A stretch of DNA of 64,000 nt from Chryseobacterium edaphi (GCF_025628985.1 NZ_JAOTEM010000005.1:62001-126000); one strand, 5' to 3'; counted from the stretch's first letter, positions 36,496-44,751 are shown. Translations and numbers: made by a program. Notes: a model not told the origin generated them from the letters alone.

Positions 36496-38870
36496 AAGAA
36501 TATTTCCAATCATATGAAGATTATTTCTGGGAATGGAAAACAGATGAGGATGTTCCTGACGATACCGGATATAATGAAAATAACCTTATTTCGATACCCG
36601 AAATGGGGCCAATTGTTTATAGACCTTATTTAATTGAAATATTAAAGGAACTTCAACTTATAGGTTTGCCTATTTTGAGTCCACTTTTATTAACGTTGTA
36701 TGCTACAAGTGACGGATATTTAGATCTTAAAGGAATTAAAACAAATCTGAGAAAACATCCTTTAGCATCGCACGAACATGTTAAACATTTGATTCGGCCT
36801 GCATTTCAATTCTTAGAGACATTAAAATCTCTACATTACAATTACAAAAAAGGAAAAAATAAAGTTCTTCTTTTACAGACCATATTCAAACATTCATCCG
36901 GTAATGTGTCGGAAAAACATTCAGAATATATTTTAAATGGATATTTACGAAACTCACGGAAAATTGCCGAATCGGCGCAGAAAATAGAAATTACTGTTTC
37001 CAAACTTTCCAAAGATTTAGGGATTTTAGTTGCTTTGAATGAGAAGTTTCCTTCAAGTGAAACGCTTATTCAGGTAATGAAAGGCAACTTGGAAATTGCA
37101 GATATTGAAGATGAAGTTATCGAAGAAGAAACCACCGTTGAAACCGACAAAGATTTTATTGAGGAACTCATTGAAGAACCAAAAACTTTTCAGGTCGGTA
37201 GTTTAATAAAAAGAATTTGGAGCGGTCTGAAAATCCCGATGCGTCATCTTTCTCCCGGCGAACAGCCAATCGGTGGGATTTCTGATGTGACCAACAAAGG
37301 CGATTTCAACAGAATGCTTTTGTCCGAATTTGCCAATGAAGATGAGGTTTTTATGAACCGTGTTGCAAATAACGAGGCATTGTACATTCAACGTGAAATT
37401 CCGCCTGAGGAAAATATTTTTGAGAGAATTATTTTGATTGATACTTCTCTGAAAAACTGGGGAACTCCGAAAGTTTTGGCGTTTGCGTCGGCGATTGCTG
37501 TGATCAAACATCCAAAGGCAAATTCGGAATGTAAAGTTTATGCTTTAGGAGAAACCACTATCCCAATTTCGTTGGATAAAGTAAATGAAGTGGTGGAAAA
37601 TCTGAATCAGGTGAGTCCGGTTTTGGAAGTTTCTTATGCTCTCGAAAAGTTTTTTAATGAAGAACATACTCAAAAAGATCTGGAAGTTTTCTTTATTACG
37701 AATCAGGAAAATTTAGCCAATCAAAACCTACAGAAAGTCATTCACGAAAATAGAGACCGACTGAAATTTTTAGTGACAACTTCGTCAGACGGCGAATTGA
37801 ATTTCTATAAACATCATAAAGGAACGAGAAAACATATTCAGAAAATCGTGCTTCCTTTAAAGGAATTATGGGCAAATCCGCCACGAAGAAAGAAGATTAT
37901 TGAAAATAACAACGGTAGAAAAACCGATCTTCCACTGAATTATCCGATCCTGTTTCCCAATCCTGTTAATAAAATTGCTACATTTTTATATGAAGGAGAA
38001 TTTTTCATTTTAAGTAATAAAAAACAACTTCTTAGAACTTATTTATCTGATAATTATTACGATAAGAAAAATTATCATGTATCGAAAATCTATCGTGGAT
38101 GTGAAGTTTTAATAGAAAATATTTCGCTAAAGCCAAAAGGACAGTTTGCGTTGGCAAAAAATAAACGACAAGAGTTTATTCTTTGTCAATATCAACCGGA
38201 CAAAAAGCTGATTTCAAAACTCAATTTGAATACAAAGGAATATTCTGAATTGAATTTGACAGGGAAAAATATTCCAAGTGACCATCGTTTGATTTATTTC
38301 AAGAAATATTTTTATCTTTTTAACGAAGACAGCGATTTGATTCATTTGATAAATACAGAAGGAAGTATTTCGGTAGAAAATAGTTTAAATAATGATCTAA
38401 TAAAAAAAAGTGTCTCAAAAGTAAGCTCTGAAATTTCAAGACTAAATGATTATGAGAATAAAACTCTAAATAATGTCATGACTATCGGAATCAATGAAAA
38501 TAAAAACATTGTTCTTTCAAATTATGAATTGCATAAAAGCTATAATGACGCACTACAAATCTACAAAAGCAGATCAGTTGCCAATATTTTAGCTGAAAGA
38601 AATAAAAATAGATTTACGTTTTCCGACGGCAGCGAAATCATTGCCGATTCTCGAGGAATGCTTACTTTTAAAAGCAGTGATAAAAACATTCCTGTTTTTT
38701 ATGTACCAACATCGATTGGTGGTTTTCTTGCTTTGGCAACAAATACGGAATTTAGCGGTTCAGAATACTTTTTACCTGAAACTACTTTGCTTAAAGTGAG
38801 AACTTCAGAAGAAATGTACTCTGAATATTTGGAAAAATTCATTGATCAAATTTGGGAATATGGAACTTAG
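36486..38870 (+). CDS. vWA-like and beta-propeller protein of the MoxR system
   Basis: 794 residues. The N-terminal 270 residues are helical. A degenerate vWA segment follows: ERIILIDTSLKNWGTPKVLAFASAIAV near residue 316, with DTS in place of a full MIDAS. The C-terminal 280 residues are beta-rich, with repeated blade-like strands (FLYEGEFFILSNKKQLLRTYL, KGQFALAKNKRQEFILC, YFKKYFYLFNEDSDLIHLI), fitting a beta-propeller. It would be the substrate or effector of the MoxR ATPase. Function is inferred from architecture and operon. Confidence 0.65.
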   Translation: MDVKEYFQSYEDYFWEWKTDEDVPDDTGYNENNLISIPEMGPIVYRPYLIEILKELQLIGLPILSPLLLTLYATSDGYLDLKGIKTNLRKHPLASHEHVKHLIRPAFQFLETLKSLHYNYKKGKNKVLLLQTIFKHSSGNVSEKHSEYILNGYLRNSRKIAESAQKIEITVSKLSKDLGILVALNEKFPSSETLIQVMKGNLEIADIEDEVIEEETTVETDKDFIEELIEEPKTFQVGSLIKRIWSGLKIPMRHLSPGEQPIGGISDVTNKGDFNRMLLSEFANEDEVFMNRVANNEALYIQREIPPEENIFERIILIDTSLKNWGTPKVLAFASAIAVIKHPKANSECKVYALGETTIPISLDKVNEVVENLNQVSPVLEVSYALEKFFNEEHTQKDLEVFFITNQENLANQNLQKVIHENRDRLKFLVTTSSDGELNFYKHHKGTRKHIQKIVLPLKELWANPPRRKKIIENNNGRKTDLPLNYPILFPNPVNKIATFLYEGEFFILSNKKQLLRTYLSDNYYDKKNYHVSKIYRGCEVLIENISLKPKGQFALAKNKRQEFILCQYQPDKKLISKLNLNTKEYSELNLTGKNIPSDHRLIYFKKYFYLFNEDSDLIHLINTEGSISVENSLNNDLIKKSVSKVSSEISRLNDYENKTLNNVMTIGINENKNIVLSNYELHKSYNDALQIYKSRSVANILAERNKNRFTFSDGSEIIADSRGMLTFKSSDKNIPVFYVPTSIGGFLALATNTEFSGSEYFLPETTLLKVRTSEEMYSEYLEKFIDQIWEYGT

Positions 38871-40572
38871 AATACAACCTTTTCCGAAAAATATTTATCC
38901 CAAAAAAGGACTTTTAATCAAAGGTTCTTCACCTTTTACGTGGCTTCATGAAATGGAAACTTTAGGGATAGATTTAAATCAGATTCAGTCTTTTCCGATT
39001 CCTTCAAATGAACCGAATGTTTTGTATGGTTGTTTTTTAATTTTTCAAAATAATGCTCCGAGTGAAATCGGAAGAAATTCCTATTTCCAGTGTGTTGACA
39101 ATAAATTTTTTATTCCTGAAAACACAATTTTCTACCCAAAAATAAATCCTGAAGAATGGCAAAATATTGACGCTGATTTTTTAATCATGCATCCCGAATT
39201 CGGATTGGTAAAATTAAATGAAGAAATTGACTGGATCTCATTAGTTCAAAATCCAAAACAATCAGAAGACAAAATAAGAAAACCATCGAACGGTGTGAAA
39301 ATTCCACGAAAAATTGAGAGCTATACCGTTGAAATGGACGATGAAAAAGTTCTTGAAGCTCTGCAAAAACCACAAACCGAAGAAGAATGGATGAAAGATC
39401 TGCCTTTTGATCTGAAAAAAGTGATGGCTGGAAATAAAAAGGAGATTGAAAAATATTTAAAATACATCGAAAAATATCCTTACCGAGCTGTAGATCTTGG
39501 AATTCCTCTTGATGTAACAGGAACTTCAAGAGGAGATGGTTTTGCAAAATTGATGTTTGGAAATAGTTGGTTGGGGAAATTATTTGGCGGAAATTCTTCA
39601 GGCTCAGAAAGATCGACATATTCTGAAAAATATCGTTGGGTATTTTGGGTGTTTTTGATTGTGATAGGTTTGATCAGATTGTTTGTATATATGAATAAGA
39701 CTGAGGCTGTAGAAAATGTTCCAATGGCTTCATCCGGGAAAGTTTCTGATGTTGATAAAGATATTATGACTCCGGTTGTTGCTTATCAATCAGGAGTTAC
39801 AGATATTGATCTGAAGATCGATTCGATGTATGGAAGAAAACGGAATGATCTCACGAAGGAGCATATCAATGCATCCTTAGAGCTCAGCAAACCTAATGAA
39901 AAAAGCTATGAAGAGTATTTAAAGAACGGCGGAAGACCGATTGATAAAATTCAAGCAGATATTTTTAACCTTAATGATAAAACAAGTGCTGCTACAGATT
40001 CTTTGAAAAAGATTTACCGTAAGAAAATAGTAAAATATTTAGTTCAAAACGAAGTAAAAGTCAGGAAGAAAATTACAGATTCTTTAAACAAAATAAGTTC
40101 GGGAAAACCTGCCGATCAGGGAATTGTGAAAACCATTTTCAAAAAAAAACAGATTTTAATTGAAGATTCTTTAGGCCGTCTCTATGGAACCAAAGAAATG
40201 GTCGAACCACCGATTGATCTTAACAGAGGTAAAATAGTTGAAACATTAGAGAGCGAAAAACCCTATTCAAAAAATGATATTTCTTTCTCGGAAATCATTT
40301 GGCTGATCATTTTTATGACAGGAGTTGTCGGCTTATATTCATTCATCGTTAAAAGAAAATCTTTGAATATCGGAGGTGAAAATGTTCCCAACGGAATCAA
40401 AATTTTTCTCGTCATTGTGCTTGTTGCAATGTTGGCTTATCTATTTTATCCTTTGATCGAAATGTTTGGCTACAACTGGTTTGTCTGGATTCTAATTATT
40501 GGTGTTGTGTTGCTTCTTTATCGTCTTTTCAGCGAAGACAAAACAATTTTAAAATCGGATAAAGATGAATAG
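38860..40572 (+). CDS. Membrane protein of the MoxR system
   Basis: 570 residues from the ATG at 38860, overlapping the previous stop; a TTG at 38842 is less likely. The N-terminal 220 residues are soluble and include KIPRKIESYTVEMDDEKVLEAL. A first membrane segment (WVFWVFLIVIGLIRLFVYM) comes near residue 262. A long charged region carries repeated Lys/Ile blocks, and two or three further segments close the protein (IIWLIIFMTGVVGLYSFI; IKIFLVIVLVAMLAYLFYP; WFVWILIIGVVLLLYRLF). It probably anchors the complex in the inner membrane. Confidence 0.62.
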   Translation: MELRIQPFPKNIYPKKGLLIKGSSPFTWLHEMETLGIDLNQIQSFPIPSNEPNVLYGCFLIFQNNAPSEIGRNSYFQCVDNKFFIPENTIFYPKINPEEWQNIDADFLIMHPEFGLVKLNEEIDWISLVQNPKQSEDKIRKPSNGVKIPRKIESYTVEMDDEKVLEALQKPQTEEEWMKDLPFDLKKVMAGNKKEIEKYLKYIEKYPYRAVDLGIPLDVTGTSRGDGFAKLMFGNSWLGKLFGGNSSGSERSTYSEKYRWVFWVFLIVIGLIRLFVYMNKTEAVENVPMASSGKVSDVDKDIMTPVVAYQSGVTDIDLKIDSMYGRKRNDLTKEHINASLELSKPNEKSYEEYLKNGGRPIDKIQADIFNLNDKTSAATDSLKKIYRKKIVKYLVQNEVKVRKKITDSLNKISSGKPADQGIVKTIFKKKQILIEDSLGRLYGTKEMVEPPIDLNRGKIVETLESEKPYSKNDISFSEIIWLIIFMTGVVGLYSFIVKRKSLNIGGENVPNGIKIFLVIVLVAMLAYLFYPLIEMFGYNWFVWILIIGVVLLLYRLFSEDKTILKSDKDE

Positions 40573-41584
40573 GCAGAAGTTTATAGACAAATTTATGGCA
40601 GCATTCTTTATTCTGGTGATTTTCAAAGTTATCGGAATTTTGGCTGAACTATTTCATGCAACGTTCTGGAATGTGATAGGAAATCTTGTGATTTTTATTG
40701 TCATAGCGGTGATTATTTTTTTAGTTATTACCGCTTTAAAAGACAAAGAAAAGCAAAATCAGGGAGCAAATGGTCGCCGTGGAGGAGGCGGAAGCTCGTA
40801 TGTTGAGAGTTCTCTTTTTGACAGAATCAGAAATAAATATGAAGAGCTTGCACAAAAATACATCGCCGAAAAAGATTATAAAAAAGCGGCAAAAGTGTAT
40901 ATGAATCTTCTTCAGGACAACTACCGTGGAGCAAAAACTTTGGAAGACGGAGGTTTATATAATGAAGCAGCGGTGATTTATCTCAAAAAATTAAAAAATA
41001 AGTCTGAAGCCGCAAACTGTTATGAGAAAGCAAAACAATACAGAAAGGCAATCGATTTGTATAAAGAACTCGAACAGAAAGAGAAGGTAGGCGATCTGTA
41101 CAGACAAATAAATGATAGAAAAAACGCAAATGCTTATTATCAAATGGTTGTAGACGATTATGTAGACAACAATCAAATGGTAAAAGGTTCATTGATTTAT
41201 CGAAAAAAAATGGAATTGCCGGATGAAGCACAGAAAATTTTATTGAAAGGTTGGGAAGAAGATCGCGACGCATTCAATTGTCTGAACAATTATTTTGCGA
41301 ATATTTTTGATGTTAAAAAACTCGATCAGCAGATTCAGGAATTGTACGAGAAAATACCTTCAGATAAGAAGATCACCTATCTTGAAGCCATTAAATATGA
41401 ATTTAAAAAAGATCCAAAGCTTCAAACTACAACAAGAAATATCGCCTACGAAATCATCGCCGAAAAAGTAGCGACCCGTTCTGAAATCGTCAATGAATTG
41501 AAGCATTTTAATCCTGATGATGAGGTGATTTTAAAAGATATTTCGAGGTATAAGACGGGGAGGAATAGGATGTTTAGGAATTAA
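40565..41584 (+). CDS. Membrane-anchored TPR-like protein of the MoxR system
   Basis: 339 residues. Two hydrophobic segments lie within the first 60 residues (FFILVIFKVIGILAELFHA; IGNLVIFIVIAVIIFLVIT), then a Gly-rich linker (NGRRGGGGSS). Helical repeats follow: EELAQKYIAEKDYKKAAKVYM, GGLYNEAAVIYLKKLKN, AANCYEKAKQYRKAIDLYKEL and similar, typical TPR/Sel1-like hairpins. It is the last gene of the overlapping run and probably scaffolds the complex. Confidence 0.7.
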   Translation: MNRQKFIDKFMAAFFILVIFKVIGILAELFHATFWNVIGNLVIFIVIAVIIFLVITALKDKEKQNQGANGRRGGGGSSYVESSLFDRIRNKYEELAQKYIAEKDYKKAAKVYMNLLQDNYRGAKTLEDGGLYNEAAVIYLKKLKNKSEAANCYEKAKQYRKAIDLYKELEQKEKVGDLYRQINDRKNANAYYQMVVDDYVDNNQMVKGSLIYRKKMELPDEAQKILLKGWEEDRDAFNCLNNYFANIFDVKKLDQQIQELYEKIPSDKKITYLEAIKYEFKKDPKLQTTTRNIAYEIIAEKVATRSEIVNELKHFNPDDEVILKDISRYKTGRNRMFRN

Positions 41585-41629
41585 ATTAATTATTTTTGAT
41601 CATCTTTTATTTAACCAAGTTTGAGGCAT

Positions 41630-42220
41630 TTAGAAATCCCAGTCAATTGATGTTTGTCGGAAATTTTCCTGATTTGGTTTTCCAGTGAAAGAAAATTCTT
41701 GAATAATTTCATATTGACCTGTATTTGGATCAAATTTCCTCAAGGCTAACTGACAGCAATCGAATTTGAAACTTTTACTATTAAGAAATTGAAGTGCAAT
41801 TGTCAATTGTTCTTCTGAAAGATCCCGACCTATACTCACATGTGGTGGAGATATTTTGCTCATTTCTTTAACAGGAATTATGTTTCTTACATTCTTAGTT
41901 ATGTTGTGAATTCTATCATTAAATTCAAAAGAAGGCAAAAACACAGCACATTTTGAAAAAGCCGAACAACTTAATTGATTGAATAATGTGGTAAAAGGAA
42001 CCATATTTTCTACAAATTTCTTTAGATATTCCTTAACACCGGTGAGTTGATTTTCAGTAGCTTCAAAACCTGCAATAGTGATATGAGCTAGAGAATTTTG
42101 ACTTGCATAATCGCCAGCTTTTGATGTCAAATCTTTTTTGAATTTTATGACCTCCCCAATAGTCGAACTCAATGGATGAAAAATTATTGAATAGGTGTAT
42201 GGTATTTTCAAGTTGATCAT
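41630..42220 (-). CDS. 2H phosphoesterase / 2'-5' RNA ligase-like protein
   Basis: 196 residues with both signature HxT/S motifs: LAHITIAGFE near residue 45 and PPHVSIGRDL near residue 125, spaced as in the 2H superfamily (2'-5' RNA ligases, cyclic phosphodiesterases). Members act on 2'-5' linked or 2',3'-cyclic phosphate RNA ends. Its place beside tRNA genes, an RNA ligase and exonucleases supports a tRNA end-healing role, which is inference. It is on the strand opposite to its neighbours. Confidence 0.85.
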   Translation of the reverse strand: MINLKIPYTYSIIFHPLSSTIGEVIKFKKDLTSKAGDYASQNSLAHITIAGFEATENQLTGVKEYLKKFVENMVPFTTLFNQLSCSAFSKCAVFLPSFEFNDRIHNITKNVRNIIPVKEMSKISPPHVSIGRDLSEEQLTIALQFLNSKSFKFDCCQLALRKFDPNTGQYEIIQEFSFTGKPNQENFRQTSIDWDF

Positions 42221-42321
42221 ATTTTAAACAAATTTAAAAATATAGGATAGAATTTTGAATTTTTTAAAACCAAAAATTTGAAGTTCAGACTCTTAATAAT
42301 CAACAATAAAAGAAAAACATT

Positions 42322-42329
42322 TATCTTTG
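42322..42329 (+). promoter_or_regulatory. Minus-7 box of a short transcription unit
   Basis: TATCTTTG matches TAnnTTTG and lies 14 bases before the ATG at 42343. No clear TTG is seen at the expected minus-33 position. Confidence 0.5.
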
Positions 42330-42342
42330 CACCAATAAAATT

Positions 42343-42471
42343 ATGAAAATACAAAGAGCACATATCAGTTTAAATCTATGCGATCGCCCTGTACTAAAGG
42401 GATCGTTTGGATATGAATGGATGATATTGAATGAGGCGAAATGTGCTTGCTTTGAAAATTATTTACTGTAA
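42343..42471 (+). CDS. Possible 42-residue peptide
   Basis: A short frame MKIQRAHISL...CACFENYLL between a minus-7 box and a strong terminator. It contains three Cys. It matches no family I know. The unit resembles a second short unit at 42854 in size and layout, and both may instead be small non-coding RNAs. Confidence 0.35.
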   Translation: MKIQRAHISLNLCDRPVLKGSFGYEWMILNEAKCACFENYLL

Positions 42472-42502
42472 ACCCGTAAAAATTTAATCAAAATACTGCA
42501 GA

Positions 42503-42530
42503 AACGCCTCGATGATCGGGGCGTTTTTTG
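42503..42530 (+). terminator. Terminator of the first short unit
   Basis: AACGCC(T)C and G(G)GGCGTT flank GATGAT and are followed by TTTTTTG. Strong intrinsic terminator about 175 bases after the minus-7 box at 42322. Confidence 0.85.
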
Positions 42531-42853
42531 TGTTTTTAAGGCAGAAATTATTTAGAATGAAAAAAAATAACCATAAAAGTGAAAATTATTTAATAACAAA
42601 TTAACAATTAATAAGAAAATAGAGCGTGATCAATAACCCGATGAGAGACAGTCATTTAGGTATTTAAGACATCTGCAAAGTATTGCGGACGGAAATTCTC
42701 TATTCTAAATTTTAATTGTAATTGATTGATTTTCAAATATTTAAATGAAAAATAGATTTGCGAGTTAAAAAAATTCATCCTTACTTTGCAACCGAAAATT
42801 AAAAGCAACACGTTTTTAATCTTTTCAAAAAAAAAATTTTAAACAAGAATATA
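42531..42853. other. Gap between the two short units
   Basis: About 320 bases without a gene. AT-rich, with one GC-richer patch (GAGCGTGATCAATAACCCG near 42622). The promoter of the second short unit lies at its right end. Confidence 0.5.
42758..42788 (+). promoter_or_regulatory. Promoter of the second short unit
   Basis: TTG at 42758 and TTACTTTG at 42781 are separated by 20 bases, matching the Bacteroidetes minus-33/minus-7 pattern. The minus-7 box is identical to that of Ro60 (52037), but no paired TGCG boxes are present. Confidence 0.6.
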
Positions 42854-42979
42854 ATGAAACAATTACATAACATATCTAATCAGTATTCAAGACTACACGG
42901 ACAAGAGCCGAAAGGGTATGCATGTATACTTGATAGTGAATTTGTGGATAAAAGGTGCTTATATAAATGCGTCAGTTAA
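42854..42979 (+). CDS. Possible 41-residue peptide
   Basis: MKQLHNISNQ...CLYKCVS, with three Cys near the C-terminus, between a promoter and a terminator and immediately before the tRNA array. Unrelated in sequence to the 42343 peptide but similar in size and setting. It could be a leader peptide or the unit could be an RNA. Confidence 0.35.
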   Translation: MKQLHNISNQYSRLHGQEPKGYACILDSEFVDKRCLYKCVS

Positions 42980-43002
42980 TGAACTGATACGTCAAAATAT
43001 AG

Positions 43003-43032
43003 AGCGCCTCCCAAGAAGAGGCGCTTTTTTTT
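43003..43032 (+). terminator. Terminator before tRNA array 2
   Basis: AGCGCCTC and GAGGCGCT form a perfect eight-pair stem with loop CCAAGAA, followed by eight T. It ends 3 bases before the tRNA-His gene, so the array needs read-through or its own promoter. Confidence 0.9.
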
Positions 43033-43034
43033 AT

Positions 43035-43107
43035 GGTTTCTTTAGCTTATTTGGTAAAGCGCCGGTCTGTGGAACCGGAGAACAGGGTTCGATCCCCGGA
43101 GATACCC
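43035..43107 (+). tRNA. tRNA-His-like (GTG)
   Basis: Acceptor GGTTTCT/AGATACC (one mismatch); D-arm AGCTTATTTGGTAAAGC; anticodon stem CCGGT/ACCGG with loop CTGTGGA (GTG). The T-arm around TTCGATC is poorly paired. No encoded G-1 is evident, unlike standard tRNA-His. Confidence 0.75.
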
Positions 43108-43198
43108 AAAAGTGTGAATGAGTGAATGGTGAATTTTACTTCGTAAGTGAATTAAAATTGACAAGTAAAGCGAATTAACAACTATTCACACAATCAAA

Positions 43199-43272
43199 AT
43201 TCTGTAGCTCAATTGGATAGAGCGTTGGTTTTCTAAACCGAAGGTTAGAGGTTCAATCCCTCTCAGAATTAC
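43199..43272 (+). tRNA. tRNA-Arg (TCT)
   Basis: Acceptor AATTCTG/CAGAATT; D-arm GCTCAATTGGATAGAGC; anticodon stem TTGGT/ACCGA with loop TTTCTAA; T-arm GAGG/CCTC with TTCAATC. Well-formed. Confidence 0.85.
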
Positions 43273-43341
43273 AAAAGATTCATGGAAAAATTTCCGATCC
43301 GACTGTCTCTCGGAGAAGAATTTTGAAGTGAATCTGCAAAA

Positions 43342-43413
43342 CTGGAAAGATAACGGTGGTTGTTTACCCGCCTTGGACGCGGGAGGTCGCAAGTTCGAAT
43401 CTTGCTTTCCAGA
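43342..43413 (+). tRNA. tRNA-Pro-like (TGG) with abnormal D-arm
   Basis: Acceptor CTGGAAA/TTTCCAG; anticodon stem CCCGC/GCGGG with loop CTTGGAC; T-arm GCAAG/CTTGC with TTCGAAT. The D region (GATAACGGTGGTTGTTTA) lacks the usual GCTC/GAGC stem. Confidence 0.75.
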
Positions 43414-43533
43414 CGAAAATGTGAATTGTGAAAAGTGAATTTTGTTTCACAAGTGAATTTTAAAAATTGACGAGCAATGCGAATTGACAATTGACCATTC
43501 ACACAAAATTAATTGTTTCAAAAGAGAAGAGAA

Positions 43534-43588
43534 AAAGTTTGTCAAGCGCAGAAGATCTTACGCCAAAGACACAATATAGACAGGCTTT
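43534..43588 (+). repeat. Stem-loop repeat, copy A
   Basis: AAAGTTTGTC pairs with GACAGGCTTT (two G-U). Inside is CAAGCGCAGAAGATCTTA. A T-run follows. Two more copies lie at 43680 and 43936, all among the tRNA genes. Confidence 0.65.
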
Positions 43589-43621
43589 TTCTTAACTCAA
43601 AAAATGAAAATTAATAGGTAA

Positions 43622-43655
43622 AGGTTGGAAGATGGATGAAGGAAGTTTTAAACAT
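43622..43655. repeat. GGAAGT-type repeat fragment
   Basis: GGTTGGAAGATGGATGAAGG followed by AAGTTTTAAAC, a half copy of the hairpin repeats found at 45515, 49343, 49995 and 50640. Confidence 0.5.
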
Positions 43656-43679
43656 AATATAAATTTTTAGGTGAAAATA

Positions 43680-43734
43680 TAGTTTGTCAAAGCGCAGAAG
43701 TTCTTATATCAAACAAAAATTAAGACAGGCTTTA
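43680..43734 (+). repeat. Stem-loop repeat, copy B
   Basis: TAGTTTGTC pairs with GACAGGCTTT. The interior AAGCGCAGAAGTTCTTATA is nearly identical to copy C. Followed by ATTTTTTT. Confidence 0.65.
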
Positions 43735-43815
43735 TTTTTTTAATGAAAATTTCAATATGAAAAATTAAGAATTGGAAAATTACTCATTACCAATTACTTA
43801 TTATTCATAAAACTT

Positions 43816-43897
43816 GATGGTTCGCCGAAGTGGAAGAGTCGGGGCGGTCTGCAAAACCGTTGCGTAAGCTGAGTGGGTTTGACTCCCATAACCATCT
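43816..43897 (+). tRNA. Tyr-type (class II) tRNA-like gene with a Cys anticodon (GCA)
   Basis: Acceptor GATGGTT/AACCATC; D-arm CCGAAGTGGAAGAGTCGG; anticodon stem GCGGT/ACCGT with loop CTGCAAA; long variable arm GCGTAAGC. It closely parallels the tRNA-Tyr at 44072, whose loop is CTGTAAA. The T-loop reads TTTGACT, losing C56, so it may not fold or work normally. Confidence 0.75.
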
Positions 43898-43935
43898 CAA
43901 ATAACTAAAATGAGATTAGTTCCGAAGAAAAAGTA

Positions 43936-43992
43936 AAAGTTTGTCGAGCGTAGAAGTTCTTATATCAAACTAAAAAAATAATGACAAGCTTT
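43936..43992 (+). repeat. Stem-loop repeat, copy C
   Basis: AAAGTTTGTC pairs with GACAAGCTTT (one G-U). The interior is GAGCGTAGAAGTTCTTATA. Followed by GTTTTTC. Confidence 0.65.
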
Positions 43993-44071
43993 GTTTTTCT
44001 TCACAAAATTTAGAGTTAAAAGTTAATTGGAAAAATTACTCATTACCAATTACTTATTGCCCATAAAAAAG

Positions 44072-44155
44072 GGAAGTACGCCGAAGTTGGAGAGTCGGGG
44101 CAGACTGTAAATCTGTTGCTTCATTGCTGAGTAGGTTCGAATCCTACTACTTCCA
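44072..44155 (+). tRNA. tRNA-Tyr (GTA)
   Basis: Acceptor GGAAGTA/TACTTCC; anticodon stem CAGA/TCTG with loop CTGTAAA; extended variable arm TTGCTTCATTGCTGA; T-arm GTAGG/CCTAC with TTCGAAT. A regular class II tRNA. Confidence 0.88.
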
Positions 44156-44161
44156 CAAACA

Positions 44162-44233
44162 CCGCTGATAATGTAATGGCAGCATGCAGGAAATATACTC
44201 TTGTTGTTTAGGTTCGATTCCTAGTCAGATGGT
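44162..44233 (+). tRNA. tRNA-Ile-like (TAT), degenerate
   Basis: Acceptor CCGCTGA pairs with TCAGATGG only if one base bulges. D-arm ATG/CAT is weak. Anticodon stem CAGGA/TCTTG with loop AATATAC (TAT, A at position 33). T-arm TTAGG/CCTAG with TTCGATT. Confidence 0.55.
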
Positions 44234-44330
44234 CAAATAAAGTGAAATGTGAATAGTAAATTTTGCTGCGCAAGTGAATTTAAAAATTGACTACGAAGTA
44301 AATTGACTATTGACAATTCATAAGAAAAAT

Positions 44331-44403
44331 GCTCTATTCGTCTAATGGTTCAGGATGCCTGCCTTTCAAGCAGAAAACAAGGGTTCGATTCCCTTATAGA
44401 ATA
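44331..44403 (+). tRNA. tRNA-Glu (TTC)
   Basis: Acceptor GCTCTAT/ATAGAAT (one mismatch, one G-T); D-arm TCGTCTAATGGTTCAGGA, characteristic of tRNA-Glu; anticodon stem CTGC/GCAG with loop CTTTCAA; T-arm AAGGG/CCCTT with TTCGATT. Confidence 0.82.
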
Positions 44404-44500
44404 CAGAATATAAGTAATGAGTAATGTGCAATGAGTAATAATTATATTCAACATTTTTAATATTACCAATTACACATTATTTATTACCAATGAAAAACTT

Positions 44501-44575
44501 GCGGGAATGGTGGAAATGGTAGACACACTTGATTTAGGCTCAAGATTTTGGGGGTTCGAGTCCCTCTTTCCGTAC
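44501..44575 (+). tRNA. tRNA-Leu-like (TAG) with short variable loop
   Basis: Acceptor GCGGGAA/TTTCCGT (two G-T); D-arm TGGTGGAAATGGTAGACAC, leucine-like; anticodon stem CTTGA/TCAAG with loop TTTAGGC; T-arm GGGG/CCCT with TTCGAGT. The variable region is only ATTTTG, whereas leucine tRNAs have a long arm. Confidence 0.78.
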
Positions 44576-44676
44576 ACAAACATAAATAATGGGTAATGTG
44601 CAATTAGTAATTTGAGAGAAATGTAAATTTCTAAACGTGATTTTAATTATTACCAATTGCTCATTACTTATAAACC

Positions 44677-44751
44677 TGGAAGAGTGGTGTAGAAGGTCTG
44701 CACGTTAGTCTGAAAAACTAGAGGTACAGGTTCGATTCCTGTCTGTTCCAC
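44677..44751 (+). tRNA. tRNA-Phe-like (GAA)
   Basis: Acceptor TGGAAGA/TGTTCCA (one mismatch); D-arm GTGGTGTAGAAGGTCTGCAC; anticodon stem TTAGT/ACTAG with loop CTGAAAA; T-arm ACAGG/CCTGT with TTCGATT. Confidence 0.78.

Larger units (their letters stand above)
43118..44670. repeat. AT-rich palindromic spacer repeats between the tRNA genes of array 2
   Basis: Two families recur between tRNA genes. One has GTGAATTTT...AAGTGAATT...AAAATTGAC and ends in TTGACAATT-like sequence (43118-43190, 43428-43502, 44238-44324). The other has ATTACTCATTACCAATTACT or its inverse GTAATGTGCAATTAGTAAT (43775-43812, 44030-44064, 44405-44490, 44587-44670). Each spacer can fold back on itself, so the array looks built by repeated tRNA-plus-spacer insertion. 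Confidence 0.65.

Noticed and set aside
42918..43121. 67-codon plus-strand frame
   Set aside because: It runs through a terminator and a tRNA-His gene, so it cannot be a real protein gene.
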